In this document: positions 24,047 through 35,667 of the stretch, one piece after another | How the letters are laid out: every line of letters starts with the position of its first letter | Position numbering within the stretch: the first letter of the stretch is position 1 | Assembly: GCF_016802725.1 (NCBI RefSeq) | Contig: NC_052679.1 | Span: forward strand, 24,051,561 to 24,115,560 | Reading direction: 5' to 3' | Length of the DNA: 64,000 nt | Source of the DNA: Solenopsis invicta | Lineage: Eukaryota; Arthropoda; Insecta; Hymenoptera; Formicidae | Made by a program: the position numbers and the translations under genes | Notes under the pieces: model-generated | Told to the model about the DNA's origin: nothing | Databases searched by the model: none | The model's input: only the letters and a program-made list of their open reading frames with translations

Positions 24047-27000
24047 TTAAAGGTCTAGTAGACCCCACTCGTCATACATTGGAATTCTTTTTATCATTAT
24101 CTTTTTATAAGTTTCGCTCTTAAAACCAGCATTTACAAAAGTACCACTGCTCATAATTTCATCAAAATCTTTCGCTTCTTTCTTACTGCATAGCATTACT
24201 GGAAGAACAGTAAAGGATGATATCATTCCATAGCTAGCTCTTCGCTTTATGGTAGCCTTTAGTTCTTCCATAGTGGGCGGCTGTGTTTTGCAGTTTAATT
24301 GCTTCATAGTCGTCGACAGTGTGCCAAGATATTCATTTAACAGAATATCTGTCTTGTTTTCGACAATATCCGGGGAAGGACTTGTATTAAGAAAATAGAG
24401 AAGATCGATTGCCGGCGAAGTGTAAACGCAAACTTGGAAATCCACCTGTAATATAAAACCATTTTTTTATCGAGATATCTCTGGAGCCTTTGGCAATTGA
24501 ATTAAAAATAAAATTTGTTCGCTGGAAATGAAGTGAGACTCGTGTTTAGAAAATCACAGCAAAAATTGAGAGTTTGCTCGTATGTACAACATGAACAAAG
24601 ATGACGGATATATTTGAATATGATCAAACTGGATTTATTGCCTTATTCAAATCACATATGTATTATCACGTACATATCGTACTTTCAAGTTTTAAGTAAT
24701 TTATGTTTTCGCTGTCTCTTAATCTTAATCGTTGTACTGTATTTATTATTTCAAAATATGTATAATTAACAAACAAAATTTTTATTTGTCACATAATTTT
24801 TATAAAGGAAAGACTGCGTAAATTTTTTTTTCTAAAAAGACTTTTGTTTAAGTTCACGATTATAATAAATCAGTGTACAATCATGTTTATAGGAAATGTG
24901 ATTTTCTATAATGTAGTACTTACAAAAATATGATCAGTAGGTTTGTCATCATTGTCATATTTGAACAACATATTGTTCACCCAGAAATCACCGTGATTAA
25001 TGACATTGAATTCATCTTCAGAGGGCTTGGCTGCATCTATTCCTATTTGGTATATGTGATCGGTAAGTTTAGCAATTTTTTCCGAATATCTAGTAAAATA
25101 AAATAAATAAGAATGAGAAAAAGCTCTACAAATAAAAGTCAATAAAATAAAAAAGCCTCTAAGAGCTGCAGGATACTGGATCTTCATGTGTATACAATAC
25201 AATTTTATTTACTAATTATAATATTTCAATGAAATATTGTAGTTAGTGTTTAAATTTATATTATTATTACACATGAAGTTCCTGTATCGGCTCTTAGAGG
25301 CTTTTTTATTTCATAGCAAATTAAAAAGTCACAAATATGAAATTGTATACAATTACGTTAAACTATGTAAACATTTGCTCTAAACAGTGCAATATGTATT
25401 ATACTTATAAAGTAACTATACCCTATATGGTTGGCCTACCTAAGTTTCGCGATTTTTCTTAATTGCTTAATGAGTCTAAAACTAAAAACTATTAATATAG
25501 CAAAATTCAAAATAAGAAACATTTCTAAATATTAATTTGAGATATGAAATAATTTCAAATATTTACCTGAATGTAGTAAAAATTTGTAGAAAAAGCACCA
25601 TTTAGATCTTGATGTATTCAATATGGCGTAATTATGTTTTCCTCTTTTTGAAAAGAGTGTTTGAAAAATCGATAACAAAGTGATTACATAAGTTTATTAA
25701 TATATTCTGATATTAACATATGATTACACAAAAAACTATTTTTATCAACAACTCATTAAGTAAACAATTGATTTATCTTAATTTTCTCTTTTAAAACTGA
25801 TTTTAAGTTTGGTTTTTTAATTAGAGTTTAGTAAGTGAATTACAATTTATGATCTAAAGAATAAAAGTATAGAAAAATCATTACAATTGCTGTATATATA
25901 CTCATATTGATCTAGGTCATATTAGTTTTATCTTACAAAGAATTTTTTTTTATTTACTATAAACAGGAGAGAGATGCTATGATGAAAATATAAATTATTT
26001 ACTAAACACAGCATTGTAAAATATAAATATAAAGTTATAAAAATATGAACTGCGAAGATTAATAAACACCATTTGATAGTTACAGAAAGCAGTAACATTC
26101 TCACGAAATATTTGATTGTAAGAAACATAATTAAGAAAATTTTAATTTTGAACTTACTGTCAACAACAGAATACACAAACTGAACAAATAAGTTGACAGT
26201 CTAATAATACTGAATAATATACTAGCTTTATTTTTTTAATTCACCACTACTTAGAAACAGCAAATAAGCTATATTAATGAATATCAATAGGCCATAGGCT
26301 ACACTTAACTTATTTGTCATTTTAATCAGTATATTCTTTACACATTAAATACTTATTACGTGTCTTACAAAATGATATCGTGGGCACTAAAATTTAGATC
26401 AATAAATACTGTTATTTGTGTAACTTACTTTTTCACTTCTGGCCAATTTGTAATCTCGTCTGCTAAAGTTTTAACACTCATAATGAAAAAACTTTTCATT
26501 TCTGGCGGGTGTGTGTCGGAAAATATTCCTCTCGAATACATTTCCTTTTGTTTCGGTTCCTAAATATTAAAATATTTTTATTAAAGAATATTGACGTTTT
26601 TATTACACTATAAGTATTGTAGTTTTATAGATGTTATTTTATATTCAAAAACACTTCAGTAATAAATTATTTAAATTTTGTGACGATGCTTTCACAAAAA
26701 TATCTGCAACATTCCCGACAAACAGCAGAAGGCCCATAGGTCAACTTAAAGTTCAAACGGCAAGGTAGCAAAGTTTTGTTGGGGTTAATCAAACCTATAT
26801 AATGTGTAAGTGTAAGTTTTTTATAAATAATCTTATATGTATAAAAATACCGAACAAAACACGTTTGAACAGGTCTGTTCGCGTATGTTACTTTCCTATA
26901 CTCTAAAATTAAAATACTATATAGTGCTGTGGAAAAAGGGGCTTCTGTGCGGGGCTCTGAAATATATCGTAAAACACATCAATTTTTAATTTTAGACAGC

Positions 27001-28596
27001 TTGAGTTAATCAAAAATACCTCATATTCTTCTTGTTACCTTAATTATACTTTTTAAAAGGAATGACAATGCCATAATTTTTTCTTGAAAGTATGACTCTT
27101 TAGTTTTAAAACGTCGTATTTTAAAATTCATAAATGTTTTTTGTTACAAAAATATGATTTTTTTATAGAAAAAGTGGAACAATTTTTTACTTTTGCTTAA
27201 TGGTTTTTTCTTTATAACTTCACAATATTTTTTTTTTTAATGCCGATTTCGCAATCACATTTCTGAGATTCTAAACTTTTATTTGAAGAAAGAACTGTTA
27301 AAAAATATTAATTGGAATCAAAGTTGTGGCTTCTCAAAGTTGAAAAGTCTCCCAGATCGAAAAATGTATTAACGTAATTTTTAGGATTGGTGTGTTTAAG
27401 GATTAAGTGTGTAATAAAACGAAAATTTTAATTTTAATATTCTTTGTGTTGCTGTCACTGATTTGAATTCTTTATAATCATAATGAGACATTAATTGATT
27501 GTGAGTTATATGTGTGGGGACGAGGATTCAGACAGATCTTGAATCAACTGCAACGCGCGAGAAATCTACTACATTTCAATCCGCGCGCGACCCTTGTGTA
27601 GTTTGTTTCTTGGCGACGTCATTGACTTAACGAGCGTTCTTCCGCGACGTGAGTTATGATTCCGTTTTGCTAAAAAAATCTTTTCGACACATAATTTAAC
27701 GCAAAAGCTACAATTCCACATATGTAATAATTTACCTTCTCGCATATCGCTACAGAGGCTGCATGAAACCTGGCTAATCCGCGAAGCGCCAATACAGTAT
27801 GATCTAGATCGAGACCTGACAGACGACACGCCATGCGAAAGCCGAGAGGCGCGAGATCTTCTATCACTAAAAGAGTTGGATTTTCACTTTGCACGTATAG
27901 AGCTTTCGCACTCAAGCGATGCTTTGGTCCTAACAATTTATTCATTTTAATCAAAGTATCTGACATCATCAATATTTCGACGTGAAAGAGACCTGACTGC
28001 GTGACCTGTAAAAAATTTATTTGATATTGACAAATAAAATTTTTTTGTTTTTAGTTTGAGTATTAATTTAATAATTATTTTTGTGTTAAAAACTTGAATA
28101 GAAAGTTTTGGCTTCATGAATAAATAAGACATTTATTTTACAAATTAAAAATTGTTTTAAAATAACTGAAGAAGTTTTCAAAAATATATTTTTATATATT
28201 TTCAAAAATATATGGAAATAATTGTCCTGATCTTTTCACTAAATAAAAATCTGCTCCAAATTACTGAAATCTGCCACAGTTTGATTTGTATTAAATTGTA
28301 TTAAATATATTAAATACATTATATAAATTAAATAAACGTACAATTTCCTTTCGAATTCCTTCGAGTACAGGCGAAATTTTGATGATGATTGATATTTTTT
28401 CTGCAACCTTACGAACACCCTGGTCACGCGAAAATTCAGCAGTAACCCTGATCATGTCGCTGGTGTAGTTATCACCCCTAGCTGTGGCCGGTTTCGAAAA
28501 TATGTCGATCACTTGGATCGAATTGTCGTCTTCCGATTTTTGTAGAATCTTCTCTACGAAGGATAGATTTAGCCATGTTGGTATCTCTAGAGTCAT
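24047..28596 (-). CDS. ecdysteroid kinase-like (EcKL / CHK-like) protein
   Basis: Five exons on the minus strand: 28342-28596 (ATG at 28594-28596), 27736-28005, 26429-26559, 24924-25089 and 24047-24445. All junction phases agree and give 406 residues, the usual size for this family. Motifs in order are ARGDNYTSDMIRV (glycine-loop region), LLVIEDLAPLGFRM, ALRGLARFHAAS, the Brenner-type catalytic motif VINHGDFWVNNMLFKYD, and VDFQVCVYTSPAIDLLYFL carrying the Mg-binding DFQ. All expected catalytic residues are present, so the gene looks functional. EcKL proteins are arthropod small-molecule kinases related to choline kinases; characterised members phosphorylate ecdysteroids at C22 and others are implicated in detoxification. 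The substrate cannot be told from sequence. I chose the MTLEIPTWL start because EcKL proteins usually begin just before this P-x-W segment; an in-frame upstream ATG exists. An AT-rich poly(A) signal candidate lies at 23980-23985. Confidence 0.95.
25146..25312. mobile_element. short fold-back element in the EcKL intron
   Basis: The left arm 25146-25192 (AAAAGCCTCTAAGAGC...CTTCATGTGTA) is reverse-complementary to the right arm 25268-25312 (TACACATGAAG...GCTCTTAGAGGCTTTTTT), with a 75-bp AT-rich loop. The size and symmetry fit a MITE. It sits between the third and fourth EcKL exons. Confidence 0.7.
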
Positions 28597-28862
28597 TTCT
28601 GAAATTAAAATTGGATTTGAGAATTTTTCCGATAAGTCATTGTTCTTTTCACTGTGCCATGCAAACAGAGAATATTTTTTTACATTCAGTATTTCTATTT
28701 GTTTGCTAACATTTATTTTACAGAAATATAACTTCAATAAAATAAAACATTATTTTATTGAATACAAATATTTAAAATTATTAAATCGTATTATTGAACA
28801 GAAGAAACATGATTATGTTTTATCAACTTCCATGAATATTTTCTTCAAGAATGCTAAAGTGT

Positions 28863-29151
28863 GATATTACTTATAGCGAATTTGATTGGACGCACTAGTA
28901 CGCACTGGTGCATATTAAGACCGCTGTACATTGATTTAATCTCATTTAAAAATAAAATATAAATACGTTAAATGGTAAAATACATATTTTACGAAATAGC
29001 ATAATAAAATATTAATTGAAGATTTTACAATTTAATCTGTTTATATATTTATATTAAATACGTATCCTTCGTCGATTAGTGTACGGGAGTTTTAATGTGC
29101 ACCAGTGCGCACTAGTACATACGTCCAATCGAATTCGCTATAAGTAATGTC
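28863..29151. mobile_element. MITE with 60-bp inverted termini
   Basis: The ends ATTACTTATAGCGAATTTGATTGG and CCAATCGAATTCGCTATAAGTAAT are nearly perfect inverted repeats that extend through ACTAGTACGCACTGGTGCA and its complement. The interior is AT-rich and non-coding. It lies a few hundred bases upstream of the EcKL start, so it may touch that gene's promoter region. Confidence 0.8.
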
Positions 29152-29279
29152 ATACTTTAATTAATATTAACATGCGTTAAACCATTAGTTTTTTACTCTA
29201 CAATAATTATTATATATGGGATTGCGCTTAGATTTACAATTGAAGAAGACTTATTATTAATATAGTCAAAAACGACTTG

Positions 29280-29280
<1 letters not shown>

Positions 29281-29318
<38 letters not shown>
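29281..29318. repeat. AT dinucleotide microsatellite
   Basis: About 18 uninterrupted TA units directly abut the mariner-like MITE at 29319; a shorter AT tract follows its other end. Confidence 0.95.
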
Positions 29319-29321
<3 letters not shown>

Positions 29322-29466
29322 GGTGATTATTAATGACTGTTTCCATGTTTTACCATAGGAGCATGATTTACCGACGGATATGTATTTCTAACATATTATT
29401 ATATTAGAAATTACAAATGCGTCCTCCTATGGTAAAAGGTAGGCACAGTCATTAATAATCATCCTG
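29319..29466. mobile_element. mariner-like MITE with CAGGGTG termini, copy 2
   Basis: It begins CAGGGTGATTATTAATGACTG and ends CAGTCATTAATAATCATCCTG. The internal arms CCATAGGAGCATG and CCTCCTATGG match copy 1 at 1904-2051. It is inserted within a TA microsatellite, as expected for a TA-targeting element. Confidence 0.85.
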
Positions 29467-30465
29467 TGTATATATATATATATATATATTTCTTTAAAAT
29501 TTTTTCTTTTAATTAAAAACTTAATAACTGCTCGTAATTGACCGTTATTTGTTATCACATTAAATTCCAGAAACTTATATTTAAATAACTGTTTCTGGAA
29601 TCTATTTTATATTTTTTATTTTTAATTAATCAATTTAATTTATCTTAAATAAGTGTTATTTTAATTTCTAAATAAAAATTAAACTTTTAAAAAAGCCATA
29701 TTTTTGCATATTGAAAGTTAATTATTTTGAAAATCTGATGTTGGTGAAATTTAGTTGGCAAAAGTTTGCAGAATTTTGTTCAGCACCCAAACAACACTTT
29801 GATTTAAAATAAATTTTGCTTGTAGAATAGTATTACTTATGCAAAATTGCTTTATAAGCAAATGTCTCGTAAGAACTTATAGTCATACATACGTATAGTG
29901 TTTGTACGTTAGGTTTACAACTCAAATGTTTTTTCTTTCAAGAAACGTGATTCATATACAGATTACACGGAACAAATTTTATATTTATTTTACATTTTCC
30001 AATATAGCATTTTTTGTATGTATTAAAAAATTTTATATTTATGATAAGTTAAATTATGTATTCCCAGACATGTTTGTCAGAATAAAAAGTTGAAGAGAAC
30101 TTCTACAAGAAAACATTTAGTTATCTGGAAAATAATGTTCAAACAATATTTTATAATAATGATTTATTACAAGCATCTACTAAGAGAACTCTGTATAAAA
30201 TATTTTATTTCAGAGATTATTTAAAATTGTTATCTTTATAGCAACATAGTATCACATTTTGCTTTCTTAAGAAAGTGCTTTCTTAAGAAAGATAATGTTC
30301 AATAGATCTATTCTGTAACTCCTTAGCGATAATTCAATATTGTTGCAGCGTCGTTGCACAGATATTATACATGGTAGAAAAACCGTGCAATGACACGTAA
30401 CGATAACCCTAGCTATCGTTAAGAGTACAGAATACGCCTACAGGTTCGAAGAGCTACGCAAAATG

Positions 30466-30674
30466 TACAAAAGGGTGTTGCGTTCACATACATGTCGGTC
30501 TAACTGGTTGCCTATTCATACAGGCGCGCATGGTGGTACACAACTGCGTACGCTTTGTCACGTCGGCAATATCTTACCGACATGTCGAAGCGTACGCAGT
30601 TGTGTACCACCATGCGCGCCTGTACGAATAGGCAACCAGTTAGACCGACATGTATGTGAACGCAACACCCTGTA
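30466..30674. mobile_element. near-perfect palindromic MITE
   Basis: About 205 bp read almost identically on both strands: GGGTGTTGCGTTCACATACA at the left is mirrored by TGTATGTGAACGCAACACCC at the right, and the arms continue through CATGCGCGCCTGT to the centre at about 30570. Flanking TA on both sides suggests Tc1/mariner-type insertion. The two open frames across it are artefacts of the symmetry. A degraded partial copy is at 61557-61650. Confidence 0.85.
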
Positions 30675-30849
30675 CAAAAAAGAACAAGAACGTGTATCAA
30701 AGTAGGAGAAGCACACTTCGAACATTTATTATTATTATAAGAAAATAAATAATTAATTTACCTTGAATTGATAAATTATTACAAAAATACCAAAACGTTT
30801 ATTTTAGTTGCGCACCTTAGGATCTTTAAGATTTTTTTAAACAAGGTAG

Positions 30850-30850
30850 A

Positions 30851-30888
<38 letters not shown>

Positions 30889-30906
30889 GAGAGAGAGAGA
30901 GAGAGT
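30850..30906 (+). repeat. GA microsatellite
   Basis: An almost pure GA/AG run of roughly 55 bp, with a single GGAA interruption. Confidence 0.95.
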
Positions 30907-31536
30907 AGTTTATCAGCTCCGATCCGTCCGTCTATTGTCCGTCTCTGCTTTTTTTCTATAGACGGGCGCTGATTCGCTAACTTTAACATCATATAGCATG
31001 AAACAGAAGGCTCAGATCAAAAAATGACTCAAGACTTTTCGACATGGATTCACATTCTTTATTTCAGAACAAAGGAACTTGGAGTGTACTTTGGTATACT
31101 CTGATATACTCCAAGTCTCTTTGTTCTGTTACACCCTGTATAAGATATCTTAATTTAGAGAGTATCTAAAATTGTTATCTTTATGATATCACGCAACATG
31201 GTATCACAGTTTGCTTTTTTAAGAGATCTTAATTGTGGTCTCTTTTATGACAAATTTTTTTGATGTCATTTAAGAAGGTATCATAAATATTCAACATATT
31301 CACGGTTAATTTTGTAACCTAATGACATGTTATTTAATTGGTATTATATTACATATTATATTAAGTACTTAAATTAATTCGTCATCTCTGTGTTTATTGT
31401 CTTACGACTCAATTTTTAAATTAAATATTTTCCAGACATTTTCAGTTTGCAAGTGCGGAACTTTACGTTTTCAAAACACTATAGGGAAAACTTAGGAAAA
31501 TCGGGACACAAGATGAAATCAGACATTGCCATTTAG

Positions 31537-33839
31537 CAAGGTTGGGTAAGTTAATACATTTTTTAACTAAATCCAGTTAAAGTTAATAGCACATAAAATT
31601 AATTTAGTTACGTTAGTAGTTATGTAAATAAAAAAATTAATTCGGTTAAAATTACGTTAAGATTAAATTAACGTAAGTTAAAATAAAAGTTAATTTTTAA
31701 AATTATTATTTATATAAAATTAGAATATCGTAATTTTTAAAAATTGTACTATTTTAAATAACAAAACAATTATAGTATAAATTATCAAGTAAATTTTTTA
31801 TTTTATTCAAAATTAAGTTTATATGAAATAAAGAAGAAAACAGTATTGTTTTTTTTTTTTATATATGGACATGAATTCTTTTACCATTTTTACATTTTAT
31901 AATTAAATTATTAAAAATGTGATTTTACGTATAATGTAAAATATAACCTTACATATAATATATCAATAAAATATAATTTTACTAAAATTTATCATTATTA
32001 AAGTGATTATTAAATTTTAATAAGAGCGTTATTTCAAAATGACGATCGGTTAACTTTCCTCGTTAGTCATCAAATAGCAAACCACCTGTACTAAACATTT
32101 GTTTTACATATGCTGAGGATGGTATCGATGTAGTATGTAATTTATATGGATAAAAAAATTATTAATAAGTTAATGTTTAAAAATAACTAGTTAAAGTTAA
32201 AAATTAACGCATTTAAAATTACTTAAGTTAAATGTTATTAACTTTTTAATTTTTCAATAAAAAAATTCTCAAAATTAAACAAATTAATAAAGGGCTAATG
32301 AGAGTCAAGACGCTGTTATTGGTGCGTGTAAATCTGTATTTGCTTATTCAATTATTCAATATAATTAAAAAAGTTTGAACGTTTCGACTCGGTTTCGGGT
32401 CATTCTCAGCGAAAAATAGGTCGTAAACGAAAGCCTGCACTTTACATGGCGTAGTAGATGTGCCTAGAATGTCACATTCGGGTGGTGAGTGAAATTGAAA
32501 TTCTAATTAGTGATGACCAACAATAATGTATATGTACTACAAACTACAAACGATTAGCAATCTGCGATGTTTTTAGTACTTACCGTGTGAAGCAAAGAAG
32601 AAAAAGCGCAAGAACAAATTAATAAATAGATACGCAATTAATAATATTATTAGTGACACTGTAAGTTAAAATCTCTTAAAAGCGTTGTACTAATACTTCT
32701 CGTCTGTATCACGGTCAGAGCGATACTAGTTTTCAACTGTTCGATTCCATTGCCTGTACTGCTTATTTAACGGAGAGCAGTATTGTTATATAAGATAAAA
32801 CATATCATTATGTAATTAACCGCGAACATGTTGAATATTTATGATACTTTTTTAAACGATATCATAAGGATTTCTCAAAAAAGAGATCATAGTTAAGATA
32901 TTTCTTAAGAAAGCAAATTGTGATATTATGTTGCGTGATGCTATAAAGATAACAATTTTAAATAATTTCTGAAATGAAATATTTTATACAGAGTTCTCTT
33001 AGTAGATGCTTGTAATAAATCATTATTATAAAATATTGTTTGAACATTATTTTCCAGATAACTAAATGTTTTCTTGTAGAAGTTCCCTTAAAGTTTTTCT
33101 TATGACCAACATGCTGTCTGGGAATATATAATTTAACTTATCATAATTATAAAATTTTTTAATACATACAAAAAAATGCTATATTGGAGAATGTAAATAT
33201 AAAACTTTTTCCGTGTAATCTGTAAAAATTGTCGATTCGCGTAAAAAGAGCTAGTCACTGCATGGCACTTTGGCGCAGAGGCGCGACCGCGCCTTTTGTT
33301 ATGAATCACGTTTCTTAAACAAAAAAACAATTAAGTTGTAAACATAACGTGCAAATACTACGAATGATTATAAGTTCTTACGAGACATTTGCTTGATACA
33401 ACGCTTTTAAGAGATTTTAATTCACAGTGTCACTGACAATCTTATTAATTGTGTATCTATTCATTAATTTGTTCTTGCGCTTTTTGTTCCTTGCCTCACA
33501 TGTACAAGTACTGAAAACATCGCAGATTGCAATTGTTTGTAGCATATATACATTATCGTTGGTCATCACTATTTAGAATTTCAATTTCACTCGGATGACC
33601 ACCCGAATGTGACATTCTAAAAACATCGACTACGCCATGTGAAGTGGTGGCTTTTATTTGCGACCTATTTTTCGTTGAGAATGACCCGAAACTGGGTCGA
33701 AACGTTCAAACTCTTTTAATTTTATTGAATAAACACAGATTTACACGCACCAACAACAGCGTCTTGACTTAGCCTTTCATTAATTTTTTTAATTTTTTCC
33801 TTAATTTTTAATTTTTTAACTAGTTACTACCCAAGCTTG
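31537..33839. mobile_element. hAT-like element (2.3 kb) with an internal inverted insertion
   Basis: The ends CAAGGTTGGGTAA and TTACTACCCAAGCTTG are imperfect inverted repeats. The flanks CCATTTAG (31529-31536) and CCATTTCG (33840-33847) form an 8-bp target duplication with one mismatch, as for hAT elements. Subterminal regions are rich in AGTTAA/TTAACT words on both sides. No transposase frame is visible. The interior carries inverted arms at 32284-32698 and 33399-33785, apparently a separate nested insertion. Confidence 0.65.
32284..33785. repeat. inverted repeat with hammerhead-like motifs, probably Penelope-related
   Basis: The arms 32284-32698 and 33399-33785 are reverse complements of each other, including GTCAAGACGCTGTTATTGGTG at the outer ends. 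Each arm carries a motif of the form CTGAGAATGACCCGAAACC...GTCGAAACGTT (minus strand near 32375-32410; plus strand near 33678-33712). GACCC pairs with GGGTC and is followed by GAAAC, which resembles the hammerhead-ribozyme segments known from Penelope-like retroelements. The CUGANGA box deviates by one or two bases, so activity is doubtful. Confidence 0.5.
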
Positions 33840-34462
33840 CCATTTCGTATCCGTCCCTTTCCGCAATGTTACGAGTACAGGTTTGTATCTAGCAAATATT
33901 TACGATAAGAGGTTGTGCAAAGTAAACTATAATAAGTATTTGAGACGTAGTTCTTCTGATATTTAATATCAGTGTATTTTTGTATTGTGTCTTTCTAAAC
34001 AGTAGTTCTCTAGACAAAACGAGGGCGCGCTACAGAGCTTCTTATATTACATAATTTCATACACAAATTACAAATTGAATATTACACTATTAACCCCTCA
34101 ATACACACAGTCAAAATACGCAATCTCCGCGATGACAGCCGTTCATGAAGTAAGCGTTGAATGAGAACTAATCACCAATATCGGATAAACGACAACAATA
34201 ATTACTTGGAGAAGTCTAGTATCGATGCAATGCACTTTTTCAGATAGGATTATCATGATTTGTCTTTCATTTGTTTATTATTGGCTACAAAATAATGTTG
34301 TGTATATTGTGTTTCCAATGTACGCTTATTCACGTATGTTTCATTCGAATTCTTTTAAATTATGACGCTATAGAATAAAACTGGAAAAAGCATGTGGGTT
34401 ATTTCTAGACGTTCAGTTTTACCCTCATTATTGCTGCAATAGTAACAAAATGTTTTGTTTCA

Positions 34463-34570
34463 GATGCCTCGAAAATATATCAAGAAGAAACAATGAAGCA
34501 TTAAACTACTACAGAAGAATTAAACAAAGCAGTGGTTTATAAAAGGAAATATTTAATATCAACTGGCAGA
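34463..34570 (+). pseudogene. remnant resembling the N-terminus of a pogo/Tigger-like transposase
   Basis: Reading from ATG at about 34463 gives MPRKYIKKK followed by a broken frame. MPRKY-x-(K/R)K is the common opening of CENP-B-type helix-turn-helix domains in pogo-class transposases. Nothing longer can be reconstructed and the call is tentative. Confidence 0.3.
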
Positions 34571-34886
34571 AATAAAATTTTGATCTCAATAGCAGCATTA
34601 TTTGCAAAAAGAGAAATTACTATAAAATCTACACAAAAAACAAAATTTATTAAAAAAATTTTTTTACTTTTATACCTCCGTTTATTATCTATTAGGTTTG
34701 GGTGATTACGGACAGTAAGAGTTTTAAAGTATGAGAATATTGAGTAATATAAGACCGAGAACGAGCAATTCTTTGATTTTTTAAATTACAATTTATTTTA
34801 ATCTTAACATGTTTAACAAGTTTCATATTTAACAACTGACTGGTATCACAAGGATATATTCTCGGGACGCTATCAATCATACTACT

Positions 34887-35604
34887 CAAGCCACCTACAA
34901 TGCCATAAAATTGGAACGATTTATGGACTTGTTGACAGAGCTGTACTACTTTCCGATTCCATATTTCTAAAAAACTTAGAATTGGTTATACAATTACTGA
35001 AAGACAATGGTTACCCACTAGAATTAATTGTTAACAAAATTAACCTTAGATTAAAAAAACTCATTAATACAAAACTTACAAACAAAAAAAATATTTAAGA
35101 TGATTGCGAACTGGAAAATGATAAAAATACATAACAATTAATCCCATACATAAAAAGCGTATCCAAAATAGTAACATCAGTTATAGACAAAAATAAATTC
35201 ACGATAGGTTACAGATGTTTAAATCGGCTAAACAAGTTTGTTAAAGAAAAATAAAGACGTTATTACTGCCACGGTATGACATGGTATACAAAATAAAATG
35301 AAATGACTGCTATGCCTCCTACGTAGGTTAAACTAAAAGAAGATTGTATACTAGAGTTTAAGAACACACAAATAACATCAAATTAGATTTGTCAAAGTAC
35401 TCTGTCATCTCAGAACATGTCACACGCTTAATGGATTGGAACAACACATTGATTTTAGACACAGAACCAAAATATAACAAAAGATTAATATCTGAAATGA
35501 TACACATAAAGGAGCAGAACAACGGATTCAATTTACAAAAAGACACAAAGCTTTTAAACGAATTTTACTTTGATTTGCTTGACAGGTATATTGATAGGGA
35601 TTAG
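34887..35604 (+). pseudogene. Penelope-like element remnant: RT end and GIY-YIG endonuclease region
   Basis: Several frames broken by stops and shifts together follow the C-terminal part of Penelope-like element proteins. The best preserved stretch is 35389-35604, reading SKYSVISEHVTRLMDWNNT, then KYNKRLISEMIHIKEQNNG, then KLLNEFYFDLLDRY. This is the typical end of the GIY-YIG domain (SEH...H..DW, RLISEM.HI). Just upstream, ASYVGQTKRRLYTRVKEH-like sequence with small disruptions marks the GIY-YIG core. The element is clearly non-functional. Such retroelements encode a reverse transcriptase fused to a GIY-YIG endonuclease. Confidence 0.75.
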
Positions 35605-35667
35605 AAATATAACATAACATGTAAAGACAATAAATAGTTTATATATTATTCGCTCCACGTTCTCCTT

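Larger units (their letters stand above)
29830..33395. repeat. large inverted repeat (arms about 460-520 bp)
   Basis: The left arm at about 29830-30290 is the reverse complement, with scattered differences, of the right arm at about 32870-33395. Shared words include CTTATAAGCAAATGTCTCGTAAGAACTTATA, an ATTTATTACAAGCATCTACTAAGAGAACTCTG segment (each in part) and a TTTGCTTTCTTAAGAAAG core. A further direct copy of part of the left arm occurs at 31141-31310. The arms have no intact frame. The right arm lies inside the hAT-like element at 31537-33839, so the arrangement is a nest of insertions rather than a single element. Confidence 0.7.

Noticed and set aside
30463..30705. 80-codon and 62-codon frames on opposite strands
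   Set aside because: Produced by the palindromic MITE reading similarly in both directions.
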